Counted from the stretch's first letter, positions 45,107-53,745 are shown. The stretch: 64,000 nucleotides of DNA from an uncultured Clostridia bacterium (GCA_946187935.1 CAMHSJ010000001.1:124001-188000), one strand, 5' to 3'. A program made the numbers and translations. Notes: generated by a model not told the origin, from the sequence alone.

Positions 45107-45125
45107 TAAGAAACGGAAATATCAG

Positions 45126-45947
45126 ATGGATAAGATCATCAATTGGTACAACGCCGAGATAGGCATGGAAGGCACACTGGTAATAATGTTCGTTGTTGCC
45201 GTCCTGTTTATCTTGTGGTTTATCGCACTGATCCTGCGCGCCAAGGACAAGAGCAAGGATAAGAACACGAACAGATGGATCAAGAAGAAGCGCGAGATCC
45301 AGGTCATCAAGGGTGTTGCCGAGAGGCAGAGGGTTGATGACGGCAGCAATCAGGAACTCAAGCCGGTATTCATCAATACAGAAGGCGAGCCTACAGTTAT
45401 CAACGGCTACTATCAGAAATCAAATACAGCCCCCATAAGGCCTGTATATTCAAATACCCATACTGCGCGCCGTGTTCAGATGGAAGAACTCGAATCTGAG
45501 AGGATAGGTGCGGAAGCTTATACTTCAGCTCTTGTCATGAATTCTTCTGCTCCTTCAGCAGTGCTCGAGACAGGATCTGTTCCTCAGAAGGTCAAACCTA
45601 CAAAACTTAAGCGTCCGACGGCTGCGAAGACCTCTGCTTCAGACGTTCAGCCTGCTGAAGCTGTGAATCCTGATGATGGAGAAGACAGCGCTTCTGCTTC
45701 CATGTATCAGGGAGGCATCCGCCCTACTGTCGGAAGCGAAGTTGCCAATGCCGTAACCGAGCGTCCTGCAGAAGTTCAGGAAGAGAAGCCTGATATCTTA
45801 AAGTACGGTGAAGAGGCCATAATCCCTGCCGCAACGGCTCCTGCTCCGGGATTTGCTTCAGCAAAGAAGGGTCCCATCAAGCGCCCCAAGTCAGCATCGA
45901 TAACAAAAAACATTAAGGAAGATGAACCTTCTGGAACCGAAGACTGA
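45126..45947 (+). CDS. Single-span membrane protein with PIKRPK-type motif
   Basis: 273 aa. One N-terminal span (about 15-38) is followed by a basic stretch, then a long disordered, Ala/Pro/Glu-rich cytosolic region. Family not recognised. Near the C-terminus is KGPIKRPKSASI. The same PIKRPK core occurs three times in the next protein, preceded there by His-Ala or Arg-Pro. Related phrases APIRPVYSN and GGIRPTVG also occur. It starts 19 bp after the GH5 stop and is therefore probably co-transcribed with it. Confidence 0.75.
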   Translation: MDKIINWYNAEIGMEGTLVIMFVVAVLFILWFIALILRAKDKSKDKNTNRWIKKKREIQVIKGVAERQRVDDGSNQELKPVFINTEGEPTVINGYYQKSNTAPIRPVYSNTHTARRVQMEELESERIGAEAYTSALVMNSSAPSAVLETGSVPQKVKPTKLKRPTAAKTSASDVQPAEAVNPDDGEDSASASMYQGGIRPTVGSEVANAVTERPAEVQEEKPDILKYGEEAIIPAATAPAPGFASAKKGPIKRPKSASITKNIKEDEPSGTED

Positions 45948-45985
45948 TCCGTGTCAGATTTCGGTGAAAAATTAATCAAATTTGA

Positions 45986-46040
45986 TTGCATTTACGTAAT
46001 CACCCCTCTATAATGAACATGTTAACAAATTGTTAACATG
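45986..46040 (+). promoter_or_regulatory. Promoter with palindromic operator in front of the PIKRPK repeat protein
   Basis: -35 TTGCAT (45986-45991), 17-base spacer, -10 TATAAT (46009-46014). Immediately after lies a perfect inverted repeat CATGTTAACA, AAT, TGTTAACATG (46018-46040), covering the expected transcription start. Its placement suits a repressor. The half-sites do not match the Rex consensus order. Confidence 0.65.
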
Positions 46041-46080
46041 TGTTTTTCAGGCAGCGCGTATCCGTGGGGGGTCATGCTTA

Positions 46081-48369
46081 ATGAGTAATAAGAGCAATAA
46101 GTTGTCCAAAGTTATTGCAGTCTTGATCTGTGCAGTATTTGCATTTTCGTTAGGTTTATCATTCAGTCAAAGAGAAGTTTACGCAGACGGTACCGTTGAA
46201 GTCGGTATGCAGGGCGGCGGTGATGCAGACCACCAGATCTTTTATATCAACAGCTGGGGTTACGGCAGTGATGTAACATCCATCACGGTCACGGTAAACC
46301 TAAACCATTCAGCCGACGGATTAAACGAGCCCTGGGGTGCATCAGGCAACGTTTTAAGTCTGAGCGGCGAGTACAGCCAGAATATCACGGTCAAGGTCAA
46401 GCCCAACAAGTGGGTAGCGATCGAAGTATCGGGCACAAATATCGATGACCTCAGCGCGACCAAGGGCAATGTATCTGTTCAGAGGTCATCTGCTGCACCT
46501 ACAACCCAGACGACGACAGCTCCTACGACCAGAGCTACAACAGCTCCGACCACACGTGCTACTACTGCTGCAACACAGGCACCGACACAGGCTACCACCG
46601 CAGCAACACAGGCTCCTACTCAGGCAACTACTGCTGCGACACAGGCAACCACTGCGGCAACACAGGCTGCACCTGTAGTCCAGACCACTGCTGCAACACA
46701 GGCAACAACTCAAGCTACTCAGGCCTCAACTACAACAGCAGCTACTACTGAAGCTGCGGAAACGACTCAGACAGAAGCTGCTCTTGCAGGTGATGACACA
46801 GAAGAAACAAGTGAAGCCACTCTTGTTTCCGCAGTCGGGGAAGTCGTTGAGGGCGAGACCTACGATGAGACAGTGGTAATGGATGAGACTCACGAAGACG
46901 GAACACCTGTAGTAATGGGATTTGTTCATGTAAACCCCGATCAGGCATCTCCCAATACCCCCAATGGAAAAGCTTCAGCTAAGTGGTTATGGTTCATTTT
47001 CCCTGTGCTCCTTGCAGGCGCAGCTTACTTCAGATTCAGGAATCTCAAGAACAAGGGTATGGACGGCAAGGACATAGCTCTTAACTTTATCCCCGGAACA
47101 TCCGGAATAGTTTATGCAATAGGAAACATCATTCCTTCCAAGCAGACAGTTTCGGCTGACGCATCTTCAACCCAGAAGTTCAACCAGGCAACTGCCATGA
47201 AGGAATTAAGACAGATGGAAGAGGCTAATGCCAGGGAGGATGCTAAGATGCATACTACCCAGCATGCTCCGATCAAGCGTCCCAAGGAACTCTCGGTTAA
47301 TAGAGCCCAGGCAGCAGTTACTGCTCCTGCGGTCAAGGCAGCTCCCACTCAGCATGCGCCCATCAAGAGACCCAAGGAATTATCTGTTAACAGAGCCGCA
47401 CAGGCATCTTCCGTTGCAGCAACAACAGCTGCGGTCAAGACAAGACCTGCTGCTCAGGCTGCGGCAAAGACCAATTCAGATAATCCTGCCGTTATCGCTG
47501 CAAGACAGAGGGCTGAAGCTGCCAAGGCTCAGATCGAGATGCGCAAGCAGGAAGAAGCACGTAAGAACAACGAGAAGAAGCTGGAGGAGATCAGGCAGCG
47601 CCCCCCAATAAAGAGACCTAAGAACCTTTCTGTCAACGCTGCCCAGATAAAGGCACAGCAGGCTCCCGCTGCCAAGGAACCCGTAATGGGCATTGGTACG
47701 GCTGCATCCGTTAAGGCTGCCAGGGAACTTGCAGACATGAAGGCCAAAGAGGTAGCAAAAGCAAGACAGGAAGCTGAGAGAGCTCAGCAGGAGATGATAA
47801 AGGCTGCTATAGAAGCCAGAGAGGCGGAGGAAAGAATGCAGACGATAGGTGCCGTTGAGAAGACAGCTAATGACAGTGTCTATATGCCCCGTGAACACAA
47901 GAAGACCGGTTCAGACAACAACCAGCTTGGAAGTCTCATGAACGGCAAGGTACAGAATTCCGCATCAAGGGCACCTGTTTGGGCAGCTCCCGGAATGGCA
48001 GGCATCAACCCTTTCAAATCTAATGTTTCAGAAGAACCTGCTATTGAAGAGAAGAAGAATGAGCCCAAGGCTTCAGTTCCTGAACAGCCGCAGCAGCATG
48101 CCAGCATTGCTGACCAGACGACGAAGAGATCCGCTTTCTTCGACAGGGCAAAGGCAAGAGCAGAGGCAAACGCGGCTGTCGCATCTGCTTACGGCGGCAT
48201 CGTAAGACCTTCTGCCGCAGCAGATGATGAAAGAGATACCAATAAGGCACCTGCCATGGGCGCAGCGCTTGAAGGTCAGCGTCCTGCGATAATGAACAAC
48301 GGTACTGATCCGGCGCCCACGGCGACCAGACCTCTTGCCGGATTCAAGGGCTCAGAAGAAAGCGTTTGA
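46081..48369 (+). CDS. Surface/cytosol spanning protein with beta domain, Thr/Ala linker and PIKRPK repeats
   Basis: 762 aa; the ATG at 46081 is chosen because a signal peptide (to about 36) follows at once. Order: a beta domain (about 38-138) resembling that of the GH5 protein, a Thr/Ala/Gln linker (about 138-240), an acidic stretch, a span (about 301-320, WLWFIFPVLLAGAAYF), then ~440 residues predicted cytosolic. That part holds coiled coil and three near-identical motifs, two HAPIKRPKELSVN and one RPPIKRPKNLSVN, near residues 394, 424 and 506. No known family. The layout suggests a link between surface carbohydrate and something inside the cell; this is inference. Confidence 0.75.
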   Translation: MSNKSNKLSKVIAVLICAVFAFSLGLSFSQREVYADGTVEVGMQGGGDADHQIFYINSWGYGSDVTSITVTVNLNHSADGLNEPWGASGNVLSLSGEYSQNITVKVKPNKWVAIEVSGTNIDDLSATKGNVSVQRSSAAPTTQTTTAPTTRATTAPTTRATTAATQAPTQATTAATQAPTQATTAATQATTAATQAAPVVQTTAATQATTQATQASTTTAATTEAAETTQTEAALAGDDTEETSEATLVSAVGEVVEGETYDETVVMDETHEDGTPVVMGFVHVNPDQASPNTPNGKASAKWLWFIFPVLLAGAAYFRFRNLKNKGMDGKDIALNFIPGTSGIVYAIGNIIPSKQTVSADASSTQKFNQATAMKELRQMEEANAREDAKMHTTQHAPIKRPKELSVNRAQAAVTAPAVKAAPTQHAPIKRPKELSVNRAAQASSVAATTAAVKTRPAAQAAAKTNSDNPAVIAARQRAEAAKAQIEMRKQEEARKNNEKKLEEIRQRPPIKRPKNLSVNAAQIKAQQAPAAKEPVMGIGTAASVKAARELADMKAKEVAKARQEAERAQQEMIKAAIEAREAEERMQTIGAVEKTANDSVYMPREHKKTGSDNNQLGSLMNGKVQNSASRAPVWAAPGMAGINPFKSNVSEEPAIEEKKNEPKASVPEQPQQHASIADQTTKRSAFFDRAKARAEANAAVASAYGGIVRPSAAADDERDTNKAPAMGAALEGQRPAIMNNGTDPAPTATRPLAGFKGSEESV
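46492..46760 (+). repeat. Degenerate ACA/GCA-rich tandem repeats encoding the Thr/Ala/Gln linker
   Basis: Imperfect units such as ACTGCTGCAACACAGGC recur many times and encode Thr-Thr-Ala-Ala-Thr-Gln-Ala-Pro. Typical of extended, often O-glycosylated surface linkers, and prone to length change in frame. Confidence 0.85.
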
Positions 48370-48380
48370 TAAGAAACGGT

Positions 48381-48412
48381 AAGTCCCGCGGCACAAAAGA
48401 CCGCGGGATTTT
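48381..48412 (+). terminator. Intrinsic terminator after the PIKRPK repeat protein gene
   Basis: TCCCGCGG, nine-base loop, CCGCGGGA, with outer A/T pairs, running into TTTTC. Confidence 0.85.
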
Positions 48413-48496
48413 CATTGCCATATTGAGGGTGTGAACCTACAGATTACATCAGATCTGTGATAAGATTTATACATATTAGTTAAGCGGGAGTATTCA

Positions 48497-49393
48497 ATGA
48501 AGAATATTGCAATCATTACCGGAGCATCTTCCGGCATCGGCAGATCCTTTCTCAGATTGATTGCTAAGGAACGTGGAGTTTATAACAGCCTTCCCTTTGA
48601 CGAGATATGGGCAGTTGCCAGAAGGGCAGACAGACTTCTCGAGGTTACTTCTTCTATTGGAGATGACAGGATCATTCCCGTAACAGCAGACCTTACATCC
48701 CCGGACGACATGGATGAGATAGCCTTAAGGCTTCAGGATGAGGACATCAGGATAGGCCTTCTGATCAACTGCGCAGGCATGGGGTTTAAGGGTTTAGCAG
48801 AGGACATCAGCGTCAATGATATCGAAGCGGAACTGCAGCTTAACTGTGTGGCTTTAGGAAAGCTTTCGAGGATATGCCTGCCTTATATGATCGATAAACA
48901 GCCTTGCTTTTCGCTAAGTGAAGGCCCCAGGATGATAAATATCGCTTCATCTGCGGGATTCCTTCCGCAGCCCGGTTTTGCAGGTTATGCAGCGAGCAAG
49001 GCATATGTCATTTCTTTCTCCAGAGCATTAGGCGTAGAGCTTGCGCCATATAATATTGCGGTCACGACTGTTTGCCCGGGACCCGTTAAGACTGAATTCC
49101 AGAGCAAGGCGACACACGGCGCATCTTCTGAGTTTACGGGTTTCCGCAAACTGGTAGCCGTTGATCCTGATAAGCTTGCCGAGGCAGCTATCAAGGCTTC
49201 CAGAAAAGGCCGCAGGATGCTGGTGTACGGTTTCTCGCAGAAAGCGCTTCATGTTGCATCCAAAGTGCTGCCGACAAGTGTCATACTTGCCATAGAGAGC
49301 AAGCTGATGCCTAAGGCAGATGCATCACAGAGAAATGACAAGATCACGGGCATTACACCTTTGCCCATATCAAGCGAGGAGGAATCTGTATGA
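48497..49393 (+). CDS. Short-chain dehydrogenase/reductase
   Basis: 298 aa Rossmann protein of the classical SDR family: NAD(P)-binding TGASSGIG at residues 8-15, the NCAG block, catalytic Ser in IASSAGFLPQPGF, and the Tyr-x3-Lys motif YAASK. The substrate is unknown; a long, lipid-like substrate would fit the SCP2-like gene that overlaps it by four bases. Ribosome site GCGGGAG precedes the ATG. Confidence 0.9.
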   Translation: MKNIAIITGASSGIGRSFLRLIAKERGVYNSLPFDEIWAVARRADRLLEVTSSIGDDRIIPVTADLTSPDDMDEIALRLQDEDIRIGLLINCAGMGFKGLAEDISVNDIEAELQLNCVALGKLSRICLPYMIDKQPCFSLSEGPRMINIASSAGFLPQPGFAGYAASKAYVISFSRALGVELAPYNIAVTTVCPGPVKTEFQSKATHGASSEFTGFRKLVAVDPDKLAEAAIKASRKGRRMLVYGFSQKALHVASKVLPTSVILAIESKLMPKADASQRNDKITGITPLPISSEEESV

Positions 49394-49722
49394 AGAAAGT
49401 CGAACCCAGATTCGGAAGCATCTACAAGGCGGTCGAGGAGAAGAGTGCCAAGGCGGAATTCCTTAAAGACACTGCCACCCAGATCACATTGAACGGCATC
49501 CTCGACAACCAGCCGTTATACGTTAAGATCGATGAAGGCACGGTTGAGGTTGCCCCTTACGAATACATCAACGCTCCGTTCTATATCGATGCTGACGCCG
49601 AAGTCTTCGCTGCGGTGCTCAGCAAAGAGAAGGATTTCTATGCTGCACTTGCTCAGGGCAGCATTACGGTCAACGGAGATGCAGGTGAGGCGGCACTCTT
49701 TATCCACAGCATGTTTGGATAA
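49390..49722 (+). CDS. SCP2-like (sterol carrier protein) small protein
   Basis: 110 aa. The pattern of a polar helix, strands around QPLYVKIDEGTVEVAP, and a late KDFYAALAQGSITVNGDAGEAALFIH helix matches the SCP2 lipid-binding fold in length and order. Translationally coupled to the SDR gene. A role in presenting a lipid or acyl substrate to the SDR is inferred. Assignment is by pattern only. Confidence 0.55.
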   Translation: MKKVEPRFGSIYKAVEEKSAKAEFLKDTATQITLNGILDNQPLYVKIDEGTVEVAPYEYINAPFYIDADAEVFAAVLSKEKDFYAALAQGSITVNGDAGEAALFIHSMFG

Positions 49723-49772
49723 AGTTAACACTAATTTGACCTTGGATATTTAAAACAATAAATAGTGAGCGG

Positions 49773-49778
49773 TATAAT
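49773..49778 (+). promoter_or_regulatory. -10 box giving a probable leaderless mRNA for the esterase-like gene
   Basis: TATAAT, six bases, then the ATG at 49785. There is no Shine-Dalgarno; the only purine run between the box and ATG is AAGAG. No consensus -35 is visible. Confidence 0.5.
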
Positions 49779-49784
49779 AAGAGC

Positions 49785-51362
49785 ATGGCAATTAAACTGA
49801 ACGGTATTTTTAAGGATGGGATGGTCTTCCAGTGGGGCGCTGAACTGCGCGTCTTTGGAACGGCTGACCATGCGTGCACCATAAGATGCGATATCATGGA
49901 TGACGGCAAGCCCGTATATTCCGGCGCTGCGGGCACGGAAGAGGACGGCAGTTTCCTCGTATGCGTTACCCCTACAGAAGAACCGGGCGGTCCTTATCAG
50001 ATAGTAGTCTACGAGAACGAGCAGGAAGTCCTGACGATCAATGATGCATATGCAGGAGAGGTATGGCTCGCTTCGGGACAGGACAACATGGAGTATCCTC
50101 TGTACCGCACGGAATTTGCCAAGTTTGTTCTTCCCAAGATAGGTGAAACGGACATCAGGTTATATACCGTTCCTTTCGCAGGTTTCATGGATAAGGCTCA
50201 GGCCAAGGCAGAAGAAGAGTCTAAATGGATCCCCATTAACTCTGATACTGCAGGGCAGATGAGCGGCATCGCTTTCTATTTTGCTTATTCGCTCAACACC
50301 AGACTCGATGCCAAGATCGGCATCATAAGCTGCTGCGCATACGGCTCAACCATTGACTGCTGGACTTCTGTTGACAGCCTTAAGGAGAGCAAGGAAGGCC
50401 TTCAATATATCAACGATTTTGATGAAGCAGCTTCTGAGATGACAGATGCCGAGTATGAGGAAGAAGCAGAGCTTTATAATTCCGCCAAAGCAAAATACGA
50501 TGCCAATCTGGCTTTAGCTCTTGAAGAGAAGCCTAATCTTACATATCTGGAAGCGGATACCCTCATAGGACCCGCACCCTGGCCTCCGCCGGTAGGATAT
50601 GCCGCAGTAAGAAGACCAGGCTCATTCTTCGAGAACATGATATTAAGGATCGCGCCTTACACCTTAAGAGGCGTAATATTCTATCAGGGTGAATCAGATA
50701 CATTCGGCCACCAGGCTGAATACGGCAAGGTGTTCAAGACCATGATCTCCGAGTGGAGGATGGTATTCTTTGACGATGAGCTGCCGTTTATCTTCTGCCA
50801 GCTCCCGATGTATATCTCCAAAGACCGCAAGTATATGGGCTACGACGATATGAGCTGGCCTACGCTCCGTGAGCAGCAGCAGATCGTTGCTATCGATACG
50901 CCGAATGTTTATATGGCTGTCATTGCCGACTGCGGTGAGTTCGACAACATGCATCCTTCAGACAAGAAGACTCCCGGCGACAGGCTTGCGCTCCTTGCCC
51001 AGAAGTTCGTATACGGCTTTGAGAATGTCGATGCGGTAGCGCCGTATATTATCGATGCAAGGCGCGGCGAAGGCGTAGAGATCACATTCGGAGGCGACTA
51101 CATGCTCCTCAACATCTCTTCGGATTTCGGAGGCAACGAATCCGGATTTGAAGTGGCAGGTGAGGACGGCGAGTATTTCCCTGCTGATGCGGCTGTTGAT
51201 TTTGACGGCAAGACCGTCCTTCTGGCCTGCCCTAAGGTCGAGTATCCCTGCAAGGTAAGATACGGCTACTTCTCATACGGCCCCACGGCTCTTCATGCCC
51301 AGAACGGACTTGCGGCGACACCTTTCCAGGTCCGCATAGACAAGGATCTCGGCGGCATCTGA
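49785..51362 (+). CDS. Sialate O-acetylesterase-like protein with Asp in place of the catalytic Ser
   Basis: 525 aa with the family layout: N-terminal beta domain (FKDGMVFQWGAELRVFGTA), then GEVWLASGQDNMEYPL, FYQGESDTFGH, and the His block NMHPSDKKTPGDRLA. In the family the first block reads GQSNM and its Ser is the nucleophile. Here the codon is GAC (Asp). The His and nearby Asp of the last block are kept. No signal peptide. It may be a non-catalytic carbohydrate-binding relative or use another mechanism. Its mRNA appears leaderless. Confidence 0.8.
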   Translation: MAIKLNGIFKDGMVFQWGAELRVFGTADHACTIRCDIMDDGKPVYSGAAGTEEDGSFLVCVTPTEEPGGPYQIVVYENEQEVLTINDAYAGEVWLASGQDNMEYPLYRTEFAKFVLPKIGETDIRLYTVPFAGFMDKAQAKAEEESKWIPINSDTAGQMSGIAFYFAYSLNTRLDAKIGIISCCAYGSTIDCWTSVDSLKESKEGLQYINDFDEAASEMTDAEYEEEAELYNSAKAKYDANLALALEEKPNLTYLEADTLIGPAPWPPPVGYAAVRRPGSFFENMILRIAPYTLRGVIFYQGESDTFGHQAEYGKVFKTMISEWRMVFFDDELPFIFCQLPMYISKDRKYMGYDDMSWPTLREQQQIVAIDTPNVYMAVIADCGEFDNMHPSDKKTPGDRLALLAQKFVYGFENVDAVAPYIIDARRGEGVEITFGGDYMLLNISSDFGGNESGFEVAGEDGEYFPADAAVDFDGKTVLLACPKVEYPCKVRYGYFSYGPTALHAQNGLAATPFQVRIDKDLGGI

Positions 51363-51363
51363 T

Positions 51364-51804
51364 ATGAACATAGCATTCTTTACCGTTCCCAAGCAGGACG
51401 TAGTCTTCGTCTATAACGATTTTACCGTAAGACAGGTTCTCGAAAAGATGCACAACAGCCGTTATACCGCTGTTCCCGTCTTGGACCGTGAGGGCCATTA
51501 TCTCGGCACCGTTTCGGAGGGAGACCTTCTCTGGTTTATCGTAAAGGGTGAGGGCGGAGAACCTCATACAATGGCCATAGAGAGTCTTGAGGACTTCCAC
51601 CTGACAGACATGTTCCCGCTGTCTGCCAAGAACCCTCCATGCCTTATATCTTCATCAATAGACGATCTCATAATCAGGTCGATGGAAACTAATTTCGTTC
51701 CGATCGTGGATGACAGGTCGATGTTTATCGGCATCGTTACCAGAAGATCCATAATAAAGCACTTCTACGACAAGCATATCTTCCCGCTCCCGGGAACCAA
51801 CTGA
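51364..51804 (+). CDS. CBS-domain pair protein
   Basis: 146 aa comprising two CBS repeats (about 1-60 and 80-140). Hallmarks: TVRQVLEKMHNSRYTAVPVLDREGHYLGTVSEGDLL and FVPIVDDRSMFIGIVTRRSII. CBS pairs bind adenosine nucleotides and sense energy status. It starts one base after the stop of the previous gene, so the two may be co-translated. Target unknown. Confidence 0.85.
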   Translation: MNIAFFTVPKQDVVFVYNDFTVRQVLEKMHNSRYTAVPVLDREGHYLGTVSEGDLLWFIVKGEGGEPHTMAIESLEDFHLTDMFPLSAKNPPCLISSSIDDLIIRSMETNFVPIVDDRSMFIGIVTRRSIIKHFYDKHIFPLPGTN

Positions 51805-51807
51805 TTA

Positions 51808-51836
51808 TTGTCTTATAAGTGCGTGTATGCTATACT
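51808..51836 (+). promoter_or_regulatory. Promoter of tRNA-Thr
   Basis: TTGTCT, 17-base spacer, TATACT, 15 bases before the mature tRNA 5' end. Confidence 0.65.
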
Positions 51837-51851
51837 TCAACAGTTGATTTT

Positions 51852-51927
51852 GCCTCTATAGCTCAGTAGGTAGAGCGCATCCATGGTAAGGATGAGGTCT
51901 CCGGTTCAAGCCCGGATAGAGGCTCCA
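51852..51927 (+). tRNA. trnT: tRNA-Thr (GGT)
   Basis: A full cloverleaf: acceptor GCCTCTA with TAGAGGC, anticodon stem CATCC/GGATG, loop ATGGTAA with anticodon GGT (reads ACC/ACT), T stem TCCGG/CCGGA with TTCAAGC. CCA is encoded at 51925-51927. Confidence 0.95.
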
Positions 51928-51936
51928 AAACTCATG

Positions 51937-51998
51937 ACCCTTATGTTCGCTTAAGTCCTCCGCGCTTTGCTCGTGCGGAAGAAAGCTTACATAAGGGT
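51937..51998. terminator. Long hairpin between tRNA-Thr and the convergent azlCD gene
   Basis: Outer arms ACCCTTATGT and ACATAAGGGT pair perfectly over 10 bp. A second GC-rich stem (CTCCGCGC with GTGCGGAAG) lies inside. T-runs are weak on both sides. It probably acts as a shared transcription barrier. Confidence 0.55.
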
Positions 51999-52004
51999 TA
52001 TTCA

Positions 52005-53147
52005 TTAGATGTACATTAATATCAATCCTGAGATGAGTGCTGCGAGGCTTGCGCAGACGGCAACGGTGAGAAGGGACTTTTCGAGATAGCTTGATATGAG
52101 AGCTGCGGCAAGGCCTATGGAGGCTGTTAATACCGATCCTGTCGCATACAGTATGGCTGGGAATGTCATTGCTGACAGCACAGTATATGGAATGTATTCG
52201 AAGAAAGCCTTAACGCTCTCATTTGTCAGTTTCCTGGTAAAGAGCGTAAAGGGGATCATGCGCACGAGATATGTGGTAAGAGCCATTGTAATAAGAAGCG
52301 GGATGAAGACATTCCACCCTATGGAAGATCCGTCTATTGTTTCTTTGGAAGACTGAACTTCGTAAGAGGGGACAAAGACGAGCGCAAAGGCTGTGACAAG
52401 TATGAGCGTTGCTGCGGAAAGACCGTTAAGTATCTTGCGAGATACCCTGACCTTATTTAGCAAGACTCCCAAGACGGCTGCGATAACGGCCGATATGATA
52501 ACTGCAAAACCTGAGTTTATCCTGGTGTAAAGGACAGGGATAAAGAAGAGAACAGAGGATATCAGGCACGATATTGAAGACGAGCACATAATGGTCTTAT
52601 CCTGCTTGGCCTTGGGCAGTACGATGGAAACGAACATGCCGTATATACCTATGGCAAGAGCGTTAGTCAGGACAGGTGAGAAGATATTGCCTAAGACGGC
52701 TCCTATTGCAGTTCCCGTGACCCAGCCTGCTACCGGAAGCACTGTAAGTCCTGCGAAGTATCTTGCACCTATATCATGCTTTCTGGATATGGCGACACCG
52801 AATATCTCATCAGTGATGCCGTAGGCCAAAAGTATCCTCATAAGAGGCGTCATAGTCTTATCTGTCTTCTGTGAAAGCGAGATGGCCATCAGGGAATACC
52901 TGATGTTTATTACGATCTGGGACAGCACCATCGCGATAAAACCGCCGCCTGATGCGATTATCCCAACTCCTGCGACCTGTCCTGCTGAAGTAATGTTAAA
53001 AAGCGATACAAGAATAGCCTGAAGAGGTCCAAGTCCATGGGTGATCGCCATTATCCCGAATGAGAAAGAGACTGACAGATAACCGAGGCCTATCGGGAGA
53101 CCGTCACGGACGCCCCGTGCGAAAGAATTGTCATTAGCCTCAGCCAT
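52005..53147 (-). CDS. AzlC-AzlD fusion, branched-chain amino acid exporter
   Basis: 380 aa. Residues about 1-235 match AzlC: FARGVRDGLPIGLGYLSVSFSFGI, then FNITSAGQVAGV and NIRYSLMAISLSQK. Residues about 275-380 match AzlD (four spans, with YLVRMIPFTLF and FFEYIPYTVLSAMTFPAILY). These are normally two small proteins from adjacent genes that together export branched-chain amino acids. One chain also keeps an extra span (about 235-260) joining them. It overlaps the lipoprotein gene by 8 bp. Confidence 0.88.
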   Translation of the reverse strand: MAEANDNSFARGVRDGLPIGLGYLSVSFSFGIMAITHGLGPLQAILVSLFNITSAGQVAGVGIIASGGGFIAMVLSQIVINIRYSLMAISLSQKTDKTMTPLMRILLAYGITDEIFGVAISRKHDIGARYFAGLTVLPVAGWVTGTAIGAVLGNIFSPVLTNALAIGIYGMFVSIVLPKAKQDKTIMCSSSISCLISSVLFFIPVLYTRINSGFAVIISAVIAAVLGVLLNKVRVSRKILNGLSAATLILVTAFALVFVPSYEVQSSKETIDGSSIGWNVFIPLLITMALTTYLVRMIPFTLFTRKLTNESVKAFFEYIPYTVLSAMTFPAILYATGSVLTASIGLAAALISSYLEKSLLTVAVCASLAALISGLILMYI

Positions 53148-53745
53148 AGACAGCTGTTATATCTTCGAAAGAAAGATACATATCAAGCTCTGCGCTGAGC
53201 TGATCTTTATCCTGAGTATTTATGTCTGCAACGGTGATAAGTGTTTCCGTCTCACGGTCAAGCTTATAGGCGATGCCGTCCTTTATGTAGTACTTAACGG
53301 GTGATTCGTAAGTGTTGTCTGTAAGATCAAAAACAGTGTGCACCATATAGAAGGCGTCTTCGAGGTCAAAGTACTCATCAACGACTCTGGTCTGTTCGTC
53401 TTCACGTACCATCTGCAGGGATCTGTACACTCCGTTGTCAGAAACCGTATATGTGCATTCAGCACTGTAGCCTGCAGGCGTTGTCCCGTCGACAGTATTA
53501 ACATAAGCTTCCTGGATGTGGTCCTTCATGTAAGCATTGATATCAAGCGTATACTGATCGATGCGCGATTTTATGCTCGCATAATCAATAGGTGTGACCG
53601 TCGCTTCCGTGACTGTGGTGGTCGTCATATCAGCCGTCATCTGAGGATCAGAGTAGATCTTCTCCGAACAGCCTGCAGATAAAAGGGCAGCTGAACATAC
53701 AGCAAGAGCCATTGTACGAACAAAGAGTCTTCTATAATTAGCCAT
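53140..53745 (-). CDS. Small lipoprotein of unknown function
   Basis: 201 aa. A signal peptide ends in lipobox LSAGC (Cys near residue 26), predicting anchoring to the outside of the membrane. A Thr-rich linker precedes a beta-rich domain with repeated Tyr (FDLEDAFYMVHTVFDLTDN). No family recognised. CGGAGG precedes the ATG and a TATAAT is found upstream. Coupled to azlCD by 8 bp overlap. Confidence 0.75.
   Translation of the reverse strand: MANYRRLFVRTMALAVCSAALLSAGCSEKIYSDPQMTADMTTTTVTEATVTPIDYASIKSRIDQYTLDINAYMKDHIQEAYVNTVDGTTPAGYSAECTYTVSDNGVYRSLQMVREDEQTRVVDEYFDLEDAFYMVHTVFDLTDNTYESPVKYYIKDGIAYKLDRETETLITVADINTQDKDQLSAELDMYLSFEDITAVYG

Noticed and set aside
46018..46040. Palindrome considered as a Rex binding site
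   Set aside because: Rex sites in Clostridia read TTGTTAA-N4-TTAACAA. Here the half-sites are in the opposite order, so I list it as an unassigned operator.
46492..46760. Regular repeats considered as a CRISPR array
   Set aside because: Units are degenerate, in frame, and lack spacers of constant size. They encode a Thr/Ala/Gln linker.
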